A DNA stretch of 64,000 nt from Orobanche coerulescens (Eukaryota > Streptophyta > Magnoliopsida > Lamiales > Orobanchaceae). The notes beneath the pieces were generated by a model. It was not told the origin of the DNA, did not search any database, and was given only the letters and a program-made list of their open reading frames with translations. The translations under genes and the position numbers were made by a program. The stretch's first letter is position 1; every line of letters begins with the position of its first letter. Positions 1 through 10,573 of the stretch are shown here, piece by piece. The DNA is taken from positions 78,014,358 to 78,078,357 of the forward strand of contig CM065814.1 in assembly GCA_033398695.1 (NCBI GenBank), in the 5' to 3' direction.

Positions 1-704
1 CGACTCTGACATATGCTCAGTCGATGATATGAATAGCTGAATGCTAATGCCCTATTCTGATATTCTCTCAACGAAGTACATGTGAGACCCTCCATGTACT
101 GACGAATCTCCGTCTTCATTCTCCTACTAAAATGACAGATCTTATCTTCTTCTGTCCTTACATGATCCTGCACATAGCTGAGTTGTTTGCTAAAATCAAT
201 AATAGCTTGAGACAGCGATACATCTTGCGGTTTTACTGAAAAGAATTCATTGATCCTCTTATTTCTGATCGGCTCCGGACAAAACTCATCTCTCATGAAT
301 CTCTGGAACTCTGCCCACGTGACAACACGATCTCGAGGCTTAACAGCCTCCCATCAGTTAGCGGCATCCTTGTCGAGAAGATACTGAGCTACCGGTACCT
401 TACGTTCTTCTGGACAATCAACTACCTCGAATATCTTTTCCAACTGAAAAAGCCAACCATACCAACCCACATCTGCGGCACCAGCAAAACGAGGGGGATT
501 CATACGAACCACTTCTCGAAGACACTGATTTGCACCAATGTTCTGGGTCACATCTGTATTACGTTGAATTGCTTGAGTCAACTGAGTCATCTGTGCAGCT
601 ACCTACTGCAGAATAGTAGCAACCCCGATACCAACACCATCCCCGGCAGCATGATCCCGATCACGCATCCGGTCGCCACGACCACGACCTCTGCCCCTCG
701 GCAT
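1..704 (-). pseudogene. Gag of Tekay-like Ty3/gypsy element, broken and cut by window edge
   Basis: Seen: the minus-strand frame opens at an ATG (704-702) with an Arg/Gly-rich start (MPRGRGRGRGD), then a Gln/Thr-rich stretch and the core of plant retrotransposon gag (NPPRFAGAA, QLEKIFEVVDCPEERKV, FMRDEFCPEPIRNK). The frame runs on to base 1 without a shift but is stopped twice, by TAG at 605-603 and by TGA at 356-354 where this family has Trp. Known: this capsid domain (retrotransposon gag) packages element RNA. Inferred: a dead copy whose C-terminal half, including any zinc knuckle and pol, lies left of the window. To the right follow its leader, primer site and LTR, so the element reads leftward. 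Family call is secure; the Tekay/Del lineage rests on the primer site and LTR type. Confidence 0.85.
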
Positions 705-1915
705 ACTGAATGAGCAACCACTCAGCACAACAGAAAATCATAACGCGCAACACATATAATGATTACTATCATAAAGCAACACACATACCAACATCACAGC
801 AACGACGGCATCGTTCGGCGATCTCAACGGCCCGAACGATAACCAGCACACAATCACAAAACATCATGAAACAATCACACATATACAAAAATGTAGAACC
901 TAAGCTTTAACAACTCGCACATGTGCGACAACATGCAATTCACCACGAGGCGATAAACATTAAATACCACATCACACCTCTCACAGAGGGCTAGTACAAC
1001 AAATGCGCGGAACGACTCAACGTTCACACAACCAACTCAATCACAACTCGGAGGGCTAACAACCTAACGACAATACTAACATCATACACACCTTCTCCGA
1101 CCACAAGAAAGAAGTAATAGATTTTAAAAACGATAAGTACCTTTTGAAAATAATTTTGGAAATATCAGTTGATCTTGAGTATCACCTTTCAAAAAGTAGT
1201 ACAACATCGTCATCGAGACTTTGAAAAACCATCTTGCGACACTTTTCTTTAGTGAAGAACTTTCAGAAATATACCCTTGGGTCTAAGCAAATGCGTTTCC
1301 AAAATTAGTGAAATATCTAAAAAAAATATTCTGGTCCTCAAGGTAGAAGAATTTTGAAACAGATAGTTGCGCTAGTAGGCGCCCAAAAATACAATCCTTT
1401 TAAAAGTACGTCTCGAATTTTATTTTCTAAGATACTCAAGGTTTCCAAAAATCCAATAGGCCAGAATGCCCAAAACTCACACGTATTGACATTCACTTAC
1501 ATACATCATAATACACGCATCAACTCGTTCAAAACCAAGACAACACATGTCTTTTACCGGAAAACAAACTGTCAAATATCACAGTTAAAAGGACATAAAT
1601 AGCGATAACACTCCTCATATAAACGAAATATGAGAGTCACATAAATGCATCACGTAACCAAGAATTTGCATAAAGATCCCATAACACAACGACTAATCAT
1701 GCAAGTAGCTCATGTCACACGAGGCACAACACAAAGAAGGGAGACTTACATCCACAGGTCGCACGAAGATGATGATCGCCCCACAATACTAATCACGACC
1801 AACAAACTCAAACGACGAGTCGCGACACGACTCAATCAGATAAAATCCGACGAGACAAAACTCAACAGATGCAACTAAACCCGACAGCCTAGGTTTACAC
1901 AACCTGGCTCTGATA
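705..1915 (-). other. Leader and primer-binding site of the minus-strand Tekay-like element
   Basis: A 1.2-kb stretch between the gag start and the LTR with no supported gene; short frames in it carry no recognisable motif. At its right end the minus strand reads CAGTATCAGAGCC, a near match to the initiator-Met tRNA primer site (TGGTATCAGAGCC) used by this lineage. The tract joins the LTR in a way that lacks the usual LTR terminus, so the junction carries a small deletion. Confidence 0.6.
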
Positions 1916-1984
1916 CTGGTAACAACATCGAACATCTCAACAATGCCTTTAAGGCTAAAATGACTCAGTAGACCGATTTGGTCT
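1916..1984 (-). repeat. LTR of the minus-strand Tekay-like element, first piece
   Basis: This piece (AACATCTCAACAATGCC, then GACCGATTTGGTCT) matches the inner part of the solo LTR at 43622-43693 closely. The LTR resumes at 10574 after the Tat-like insertion. About 65 bases expected at the LTR end, from TGTAACACCCC to CCAGGC, are missing here. Confidence 0.75.
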
Positions 1985-3085
1985 TGTTGTGCGGCGATTT
2001 ATACGCCTCGACGGTGATCTGAATAAGGGTCGAGCGACCGAGTCTATGACCAAATGAGCTACGGTGACCTTGTCAGAATGAAGGTAACAGTCCACCTTCG
2101 AGCATCTAACGATCGACCCTCCAGGTGATCGCCTTTCGGCACCTAGCGATCGACTCTGGTGCCCAATCAACGACGACCGTCCTGTGCCACGAACATGGCC
2201 ATCGTCCGTCAAAGTCTACGAAGACTGGATCACAAAGCAAGCGCCCATGTGCAGATCCACGAAAGGCGCCGCTGAACATGGATCGTTGACCACAGCCTGT
2301 CACCACCTTCTCACCTACCGACAGACCCACCGAAAGGTACAAGGTGGGACCTCCCGGGACAGCGACCCAAGACGCGTGCAGACTTCTCATTGGTCCACAC
2401 AGCTGGCTGCCAGTAGCAGTCGCGGACTTTAAGGAGACCAACCCATATGCTAAAGACGATCGCCCGTTTATTATAATACAACAGAGGCGATCGCCCAGCA
2501 ACTCCCAGTGCTATAAATAGAGAACCTCCAGCAACTGGAAGAAGGTTCCTCTCAGTTCCTCTCAGTTTGGCAACCACGTTCGGAATATATACACATTTTC
2601 AGACTCTCGGCTTCATCTCTTGAACCTATCTCCGGATTTCTCTCTCAGCACCTCTCAACCAAAAGACGGTCGACAGAGGCAAGAACTACCTACAGTTCAA
2701 GTTCGAAGAGATTCACAAGTCCATGAGCTCAGACATACAGCTAATACACACTGTGAAAGACCGTCGATCTCTCACGGTCGTCACAGCACATCATCATTGT
2801 TACAAGAACTCACAGAGCATCATATCTGGTTCTTCCGGCAATCTTCACGCTTGATAGCTAAGATAACTAGGGTCTTTACACTCATTGTAATTGTACTCTA
2901 ACATTAATATTTGTACTCCAAAGTATTTGTATTAATAATATCTCGCGAGAGCATTCAATCCCGGGACTAACAACCCCGGCATATCTTGTGCTATTTACTT
3001 TCCCTACGGAAGTGCTCTCGCACTTTGTTTGCTACTCATCCATTCCAGCAATATCTATCTCAGGATAATATTTTGGGTAGCAACA
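1985..3085 (+). repeat. 5' LTR of Tat-like element
   Basis: It runs from TGTTGTGCGGCG to GGGTAGCAACA and pairs with 9468-10568, which has the same length. Short GCGATCGC-type palindromes (CGATCGCC) recur through the left half, ahead of the TATA box. Confidence 0.93.
2512..2519 (+). promoter_or_regulatory. TATA box in 5' LTR
   Basis: GCTATAAATAGAGAACC is a textbook plant TATA box. It sits 527 bases into the LTR, preceded by CGATCGCC repeats, and would start the genomic RNA about 30 bases downstream. The same box is at 9995-10002 in the 3' LTR. Confidence 0.75.
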
Positions 3086-3087
3086 AT

Positions 3088-3105
3088 TGGCGCTAGAGGT
3101 AGGGC
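3088..3105 (+). other. Primer-binding site of Tat-like element
   Basis: TGGCGCTAGAGGTAGGGC lies two bases after the LTR end. It begins with the TGG that pairs with a tRNA CCA tail. I cannot name the tRNA without comparing it to tRNA 3' ends. Confidence 0.7.
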
Positions 3106-3212
3106 ATCTTAACCTTCATTTTTATTCCTACCGTCCCGAAGAACACTCACTGTTCTCGGGGCATATACTTGAAGTGACACTCACTGTTCTTCAAAGAAAA
3201 ACCTTAAGAATC

Positions 3213-4751
3213 ATGACGTCTGCCACTACATCAAAGAGAGCCACTCTCCGAACCGCCGGACATCATATTCCGGATCAATCCGAGCCCCAGCCGAGGGCAG
3301 AGGGTAGCCGCGGCGACGCAAGACTCTCGATCCCGCGCCTGAGGGATGGCCCCAGCCTTTTGCTCGACCAGTTCCAAAATGCGGATAAGATCGAGGAGGC
3401 TATGGCCATCCTAAAGGAGCGACCGAGAGCATGCGCGGCGCCCGCAATAACTCCCTCGGCCATCCGCCACGTGGGCAAACGGAAGTTCAAAGGGTTACTG
3501 GGCGAGCGATCGTCAGAAAGCCCCGATTCGCGAGAAAAGGTTCTTGTAAGGCCGGATGGTTCCGTATTCAGTTGCTTGGGAAACGATCCATCATGGCGCT
3601 CGGGGAATTCTGGCCCCAACCACGAGACAACGAAATCCGAGTCCATCACCAGCAGTTCGGCATACCCAACTCCCAGCCGAATACAGGTCAGCCGTCTGGC
3701 TCCCGCTCCGAACGCCAGGGGTTCAGTACTTGATCGCCTCGGCTCCCGCTCCGAGCAACTATCCGCGAGCAGCCAGGCCGCGGCAATGGCCACGATGTAA
3801 CGCCACCTTGAGGAGATGAAAGTGCTCTTGGATACTGGGGCAAGCACCAATAGAAAGATCATCGGACTGACTGAGCCACTAGCGGTCCACATCGAGCTTG
3901 CCCCCGTGCAAATAAGGATCGCTCCTCCCAAAACACCTCTGTACGAAGGGAGATCAGACCCCGAAACCCACCTAAGCAATTTCCGTATTTACATGACCGG
4001 GTGTGGGGCATCAGACGCGACCAAATTCCGAATCTTCCCGTTAACATTGGGCGAGCTAGCCCATAGGTGGTACATCTCACTACCACCGCGATCGATTATC
4101 TCCTTTGAAAAACTGGCAAATGACTTCACGTCATACTTCGCCGCCAAGGTCGCCAGACCAGAAGGCCCCTACCGCATGATGAAAATCAGGCAGGGGGAAG
4201 ACGAATCCGACGTAGATTACATCGACCGGGTGGATGAAATATTCCTCACAGGCGAGCCCATCAGCGACGAGCTCGCTCTCTATTCGGTCCTGGGGGGATT
4301 CTACGGTCATTCTCCCATGTTTAGGCACCTTATCAAGGACATCCCCCCGACCTACGCGATCTTACGCGCTAAGGCTGCCGACTTTCTGGACAGGCAAAGG
4401 CTACTCACCCTCCGCCTAGGCGAGGGAACGCCACCTCCTGTCCGAAAGACGGCGATCGCCAAAACCAAAACGGCGGTCGCCAAGCCACCCGGTGATCTCA
4501 AGGCCTTCAAGGATGTGGAAGCGCATCTCCTCCACAAGTTCAACCGAACTCCGGCCCACATTTTTTATGCCATCAAGAGGCGCGAACCGCTAAACAAGCC
4601 AAAGGCGATAAGGGACAACGGTCATCTGAACCGCAATAAATATTGTGCCTACCACAAGAGTTCCAGCCACAACACCAACCAATGCCGCGACCTCCTCAGG
4701 CAACTATGGAAATTGTTCGAGGAGGGCAAGTTGGACAGTTTATTGGCTTAG
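3213..4751 (+). pseudogene. Tat-type gag with one internal stop
   Basis: The chosen start is the ATG at 3213 (MTSATTSKRATLR), 125 bases after the primer site. The frame is open to a TAA at 3798-3800, then continues in the same frame from 3801 to the stop at 4749-4751. It holds the gag capsid core (TPLYEGRSDPETHLSNF, FPLTLGELAHRWY, FTSYFAAKVARPEGPY, MKIRQGEDESDVDYI), a Lys/Pro-rich linker and a C-terminal knuckle-like block (KYCAYHKSSSHNTNQC) of the form usual in Tat gags. Known: gag forms the particle that packages element RNA. Inferred: a single nonsense change inactivates an otherwise full-length gag of about 512 codons. No pol frame follows. LDTGAST near residue 206 resembles a protease motif but lies ahead of the capsid domain. 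Confidence 0.87.
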
Positions 4752-4959
4752 CCGGAGCCCCATCGATCTCCCAGCACGGTCGCCCGAGTCGAACGCGAAT
4801 AGGCCGGAAAGCTCATACGAGCCGACCCCTCGATCAATCTCGGCAACCGGATCTATATGCTTCAATCAAGAGAAGGGAACTTCGGAAGTCTCTCCCCGAT
4901 TCCCGCCTCATTAAACCAAAGGCTACTTCCTAAGCAAACGCTTCGAAAAAGAGGATGAC

Positions 4960-5740
4960 TCGCTCGCCCTCTAAAGTTCGTCATCAACATGATGGACCTA
5001 GGCAGCGATCGCCTCCCCTAGCACAATGTATACCGTCGAGGATCATCATCTAACATGATGGTCCGAGGTAGAAAAAAGTGCCGCCATGGTCGCGAAAATC
5101 GATGAAACCGATGATCCGTCCATGCAAGGTTCCTTTGGGCTTTGATCGCTCGCCCTTCGTTTAAATACGAGGTTGGCATAGCCGAAGGACTCTCCAAAAC
5201 AAATCAGAGAACTACTCGCTCGCCCTCTAAAGTTCATCATCAAGATGAAGAACCTAGGCAGGTGATCTCCTCCCCTTACACAATGTATACCGTCGAGGAT
5301 CATCATCTGACTTGATGGTCCGAGGTAGAAGAGTGTAGACATGGTTGTGGAGGACGATGGAACCGTTCTCTGTGCTCGTGCAAGGTCCCTTTGGGCCACG
5401 ATCGCTCGCCCTTCGTTTAAATACGAGGCGGGCGTAGTCTGAGGGTCCTCCAAAACAGATCTGTGGACACGTTCGCCCGCCCTCAAAGGTCCATCACTTA
5501 ACATGGTGGGTCCTTCCCGGACAATGCGACGCGTCCCTCCACCATCACAACGTATACCGTCGAGGGTCACCATCTTAATGGCGGCCCGAGGTAGAAAAGT
5601 GCTAACAAGCCGCGGTCGTGGAGTCGATTAATCCGACGACACCCCGCGCAAGGAATCCTCCAGACCAAGACCGCACGCCCTTCGTTTAAATACGAGGCGA
5701 GGCGCAGCCTATGGAGGACCCTAACAATTAAGTGAGTCAC
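4960..5740 (+). repeat. Three degenerate tandem repeats, about 260 bp each, in Tat-like element
   Basis: The block CGCCCTTCGTTTAAATACGA recurs at about 5151, 5406 and 5676, and TATACCGTCGAGG recurs ahead of each. Each unit also carries a CGCTCGCCCTC start and a GGTCCGAGGTAGAA block. They occupy the place where pol would follow gag. No frame stays open through them. Confidence 0.75.
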
Positions 5741-6283
5741 GAGAACTTAGCCATCAGACGGAATGTCGCTCGTGCAAAAGACACGGTCGTGGAGATCGGT
5801 CCATCGAACCCGCGATCGTGCACGGTTCCTCAAGACCGAGATGGACGGCCTTCCTCGAGGAATCTGCAAAATTGAAGACCGCTCACTCAACGATTTATTT
5901 TCGTCCCCTTACTTTCACTAAGTGAACAAAAACAAGGGGGAATGGCGGAGCTATGTATACGATGATCGTCCCTATTCAATTACATACGGAGATCGGCATT
6001 TTTAGATGTATGTGCAGCGATCGAATTTGTTTTAAAAGTTATCTATATGAGTTTATCAATTCACTTGGAGCTATACACGCAACAATTTCTCCTCACACAT
6101 TTGTACAAAGTCATGCAAAGACTCAGAAAAGCAATCATTCAAGTAACAAATCGAAGAAGCAAACTTTCATTTCATTACTTGGGATTTCAAAGTACATATT
6201 CGGTCGCTCGAAGGCCTAAGTACTACAAGGAAATCTAAAAAATTACAAGCGCAAAAGCAAAAACAAAATAAGGACATAAAGCC
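5741..6283. other. Untranslated stretch between the repeats and the antisense gene
   Basis: No supported gene. It includes a purine-rich tract (AACAAGGGGGAATGG near 5932) resembling a purine tract, and the presumed 3' untranslated part of the antisense gene that ends at 6284. Confidence 0.4.
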
Positions 6284-8952
6284 TCAGGACCCTGCCTGGC
6301 CTTCGCCTTCAACCACTGGATCGGCCCGCGATCCCTCACTAGCTTCCGGAGCTGCCTCCCCGTACTCCGAAGCATTTGGATGAACAAGGTTTGCTGGAGT
6401 CGGGTACCAGCTCAGGTCTACACCGATTTCCGTGAGATCCATGATCGGCACGGAGAAAGCACGATGGAGAGGATGCTCCAGCGCGTATGCCTTGAAGTTT
6501 TCGGCTAGAGGGCCGACCTCCAGCCCTCCCTTCTTAGCAGCACGGAGCGAGTCAGCGAACGCCATGTAATAGGCAAACTCGCTGACAAACTCCACGTTGA
6601 GAAAGGGATCGGCCTCAGTCGCCTCCAGCTTCCCTTTCAACTCCGCAACTGCCTGTTGTGCACCTTGAAGCTCGGTCTCCTTAGCGGCCGTCTCTCCCCT
6701 CGACAATGCCAGCTCGCTAGTCAGCCGAGTGACAGTGACCTTCAGCTGATCAGCCTCCTTCTGAGCAGCCACGTGCGAACGACGGGCATCTGTCATCTGG
6801 TCCCGAAAACGGTCGACCGTCGCCCAGGCTCGCTTGGAATCCTGTCTCGCCAGCTCAAGTTCATGACTTGCCCGCTTAGCTGCATCCAAGGAGTCCTTTT
6901 CCATAGCCACAATACTGTCAGCAAACTCGGCGTTCTGTTTCCGAGCAGCCTCGAGGTCTGTCTGGAGACGGGAAGTAGAAGGACGCCCTTCGAATTCTTT
7001 CACAGCCTGGGAAGCCATCGTCGCTGCCTGGAGAGAGAGAGCGAAAGCAGCCTGCATCGTGTTCCCGGATCGCTGGCGGGCGATCGCATCCAAGTCGGTC
7101 GTCCAAGCCTTAGGCAAAGCATAAACGGCCCAGTTGACGTACAACGGGACATCACAGGCCACGCAAGGAGATCAGCTCGCCAGGAAATCCAATACCAGCG
7201 GCGGGCAAGCTGGGTTAGTGCTATGGATCCTACATCAAACAAACAAAGAGTTAGCACATCTCCCACGCAAGTGACGAAACTCGGCAAACAAGCAGAGTCT
7301 ACTTCTTGGCCTTCTCGGGGTCGCAACCAAAGTACGGTTTCCTGCTAGGGGTCTCGGCCTCGGCGATCGCCATTTCTTGCAAGAAAGCCGCAGAAGGCAT
7401 AGTCTCATCCGCCGGAGGGACCGCGGTGAGCGGAGGCGCGGCGATCGGCACCTCACTAGCAGGGGCAGAGACTGGAGGTTCCCCTGATCTCTGCCGCTTG
7501 CGGTTCGACCGTAGCCCCTCCTCCCGAACCTCCTCCTCTGCTACAATCGGCTCTACATTTGGCCTCACCTCGGGAATTAGAGGTAGCACCACCAGAGGAA
7601 CTCGAGACGACTTCTTCTGGCGCAGACGACTCCAAACTCTAGGGTTTGACATAGCAATCTCCGGCGGAGGTTCCAAGAAGCGAGGGAAGCGGACCTCTGC
7701 AAAGAGGAACAATCAAACGATAGTTAGACATATTCCTCAAAAAAGGACGATCGCCAAGCAAAAGGAGATCATAGAAATTCATACCTGGGACCGAAAGATG
7801 TCTCGGGAAACGGAATAGCCGAGCAGACAGCCAATGGATCTCTTTGTTAATCCGGAGAGCATCTAAATCGTCGTCCGGAAGGCTTCGTATCCGCTCCTAG
7901 ACGACCAGAAAATCGAAAGATAGCTCGTCGGCCGCCGGAATATGGAAACCTGCAAAAGGAAGACCAAATTAGATCAGTTCAGAACATGTCCGAACAAAGG
8001 GAGAGTCAAAACCCTTACTCGGATTCCTCTCCCGAAAGCTAGTGGGGATATCCAGCTCGCCCGTGGGGTTATCGCTCGCTGATGCCTTCCAAGCACCGCC
8101 GACCCAGAACCATTTCGCCGGATCGCCCCGCAACTTGTTCGGGACCCCAAGGATCACCCGACCGTATCGGCCTTGAATATGATAGCCGCCGACCGACCAC
8201 TTCTGAGCCGTCATCTTGAATAGGTGGTTCATCTACAATGGCGAAGGAAGGCGGTACAGTCGGTGACCGCCGAACAAGGTGAGAGCACAGACGATCTGGA
8301 GCCAGGCGTTCGGCGTTAGCTGTAGCGGCGCCACATTCCAAGAAACCAGCATATAGGATACGGCAAACGACAAAGGGAACCACAGCCCGGCCTCCATAAT
8401 CGCCTCATTCACGACGACCATACCCTCCGGGGGTTGGTCGGCACGCTCGTTCTCGGCCCGCGCAAAAAGATCCACGTCTGAGGGGACATGATACCTCGCC
8501 CTCCAGACGGCCAGGTCTTTCCTGGTCACCGAGTTCCTGATTTGGCCGAGGGACCACGGAGAGCGTTGCGCGGCCCGAAACATCGACCGCTTCCCCGATT
8601 GATAGGGGTGGGCGATCGAGTACTCCCGGTAATCGAACTTGGGGCACGGACCGGCCAACCTCTCCATGATGTCTGCAAAGGCCAAATAGTCTTGGCCAAA
8701 AGCACTATGCTGCTCCCGATACGCCCTCACCACCGAATCTCTCTCCGCCAGTGAACGTTTCCTCTCAGCCGCCGCCTCCCTAGCGGCGTCGGCCTCATTG
8801 AATAGCGCCTCGACTTCCGCAGGATCAATATCTGCGCGGATAGCCTCGGTGGCCGTCTCCAAATGGAATTCTGCGGAGGATCCTCCCCGAGCAGTCGAAG
8901 TCCCGGCGGCAGAGGTGGTGCCCATTCCATACGATGAAGATACTCCAGACAT
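6284..8952 (-). pseudogene. Spliced antisense gene of Tat-like element (PF04195-like), three internal stops
   Basis: Four exons can be read on the minus strand: 8952-8019, 7949-7785, 7696-7303 and 7229-6284. The introns are 69, 88 and 73 bp, with donors GTAAG, GTATG and GTAGA and AG acceptors (two of them TTTTGCAG and CTTTGCAG), and the phases match. The joined frame is 813 codons. Exon 1 has a domain like the plant 'putative gypsy type transposon' family (EAGLWFPLSFAVSYML, APLQLTPNAWLQIV, then VGGYHIQGRYGR and KWFWVGGAWK). Exon 3 is Pro/Ala-rich. Exon 4 is a long coiled coil (EAARKQNAEFADSIVAMEKD) with an acidic tail. In-frame stops are TAG 8235-8233, TAG 7899-7897 and TGA 7174-7172, with no frameshift. 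Known: Tat elements such as Grande carry antisense frames with this domain; their function is unknown. Inferred: a recently dead copy of such a gene. Confidence 0.82.
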
Positions 8953-9096
8953 TTTCAAAAAGAAGAGGAGAAAAGGAGTTTCTTACCGAGGGATGAGTCG
9001 ATCGACGATCGGCAGTCAAAGCTTCAGAAAATTCTTCGGCAATATTCTACTTCTCCGGTGAAAGCGCATAGGGTCTAAACACTGTAACCCAGCGCC

Positions 9097-9104
9097 TTTT
9101 TATA
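9097..9104 (-). promoter_or_regulatory. TATA box of the antisense gene
   Basis: The minus strand reads CTCCTATAAAAAGGCGC here, about 145 bases upstream of the antisense start codon at 8952. Position, sequence and strand fit a promoter separate from the LTR. No experimental support. Confidence 0.6.
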
Positions 9105-9467
9105 GGAGATGGTAGGGACGTCCGTGCAAATATGGCGAATCTCGGGGGCTGAAGTGCAACCGTCGCAATTAATGCCTCCCTTGAAACCCGCGTACGCGTC
9201 GTTTCAAGGACACGCCAGACGAGGAGTCATAACTAACCATCGGTCTCCCCCAACAGAGACCCAACACGTGCCCCAGAGACTTTTCCACGACCGCTGTCAT
9301 TCCCCGCTCACTTCAGCGACCGACCAGGTCACACAAATTCAAAATCAAATTCGCTCAAAGACGATCGCCAGTTCCGTAAAATGCTGAGTCACTCATCAAA
9401 TTTAAGCGATTGCCAGTAGAATCACCTCACCCCACATTTCCAACATCGGAGCGAGCTGGGGGGCAAT
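9105..9467. other. Antisense promoter region and purine tract
   Basis: No gene. The last bases before the 3' LTR (GAGCTGGGGGGCAAT, 9453-9467) form a polypurine tract that would prime plus-strand DNA. The rest lies upstream of the antisense TATA box and probably holds its regulatory sites. Confidence 0.6.
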
Positions 9468-10568
9468 TGTTGTGCGGCGATTTATACGCCTCGAAGGCGA
9501 TCGGAATAAGGGCCGAGCGACCGAGTCTATGACCAAATGAGCTACGGCGACCTTGTTAGAACGAAGGTAACAGTCCACCTTCGAGCATCTAACGATCGAC
9601 CCTCGAGGCGATCGCCTTTTGGCACCTAGGGATCGACTCTGGTGCCCAATCAATGATGACCATCCTGTGTCAGGAACGTGGCCATCGTCCGTCAAAGTCT
9701 ACGAAGACTGGATCACAAAGCAAGCGCCCATGTGCAGATCCGCGAAAGGCGCCGATGAACATGGATCATTGACCACAGCCTATCACCACCTTCTCACCTA
9801 CCGACAGACCCGCAGAAAGGTACAAGGTGGGACCTCCCGGGACAACGACTCAAGACGCGTGCAGACTTCTCATTGGCCCACACAGCTGGCTGCCAGCAGC
9901 AGCCGCGGACTTTAAGCAGACCAACCCATGTGCTAAAGACGATCGCCTGTTTATTATAATACAACAGAGGCGATCGCCCAACAACTCCCAGTGCTATAAA
10001 TAGAGAACCTCCAGCAACTGGAAAAAGGTTCCTCTTAGTTCCTCTCAGTTTGGCAACCACGTTCAGAATACATACACACTTTCAGACTCTCGGCTTCATC
10101 TCTTGAACCTATCTCCGGATTTCTCTCTCAGCACCTCTCAACCAAAAGACAGTCGGCAGAGGCAAGAACTCCCTACAGTTTAGGTTTGAAGAGATTCACA
10201 AGTCCAGGAGCTCAGACATATAACTAATACACACTGTGAAAGACAGTCGATCTCTCACGGTCGTCACAGCACATCATCGTTGTTACAAGAACTCACAGAG
10301 CATCATATCTGGTTCTTCCGGCAATTTTCACGCTCGATAGCTAAGATAAATAGGGTCTTTACACTCATTGTAATTGTACTCTAACATTAATATTTGTACT
10401 CCAAAGTATTTTTATTAATAATATCTCGCGAGAGCATTCAAGCCCAGGACTAACAACCCCGACATATCTTGTGTTATTTACTTTCCCCACGGAAGTGCTC
10501 TCGCACTTTGTTTGCTACTCATCCATTCCAGCGATATCTATCTCCGGATAATATTTTGGGTAGCAACA
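9468..10568 (+). repeat. 3' LTR of Tat-like element
   Basis: It matches 1985-3085 end to end at identical length. A TATA box lies at 9995-10002. It ends AGCAACA and is followed by the target duplicate GGTCT. Confidence 0.93.
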
Positions 10569-10573
10569 GGTCT

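Larger units (their letters stand above)
1985..10568 (+). mobile_element. Complete Tat-like Ty3/gypsy element, non-autonomous, 8584 bp
   Basis: Seen: both ends are TG...CA (TGTTGTGCGG ... GGTAGCAACA), both LTRs are 1101 bp, and the 5-bp target GGTCT is duplicated at 1980-1984 and 10569-10573. The host LTR sequence joins cleanly across it (compare 43684-43700). Inside are a primer site, a Tat-type gag (3213-4751), degenerate tandem repeats, a spliced gene on the opposite strand (8952 to 6284) and a purine tract. No protease, reverse transcriptase, RNase H or integrase can be found in 4752-9467. Known: Tat-lineage elements often carry extra antisense frames. Inferred: a derivative that keeps gag and the extra gene but needs pol from elsewhere. 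The LTRs are about 95% alike by eye, mostly transitions. Confidence 0.92.

Noticed and set aside
2184..2577. Frames on both strands inside the Tat-like LTRs, repeated at 9619-10060
   Set aside because: They recur because LTRs are duplicated; they overlap the TATA box, lack domains and conflict with each other.
3816..3860. LDTGAST protease-like motif in the Tat-like gag
   Set aside because: It lies ahead of the capsid domain, with no other retropepsin segments after it; one short match is likely chance.
6656..7348. 230-codon plus-strand frame
   Set aside because: It is the shadow of the antisense gene, whose exons, splice sites and domain are clear on the other strand.
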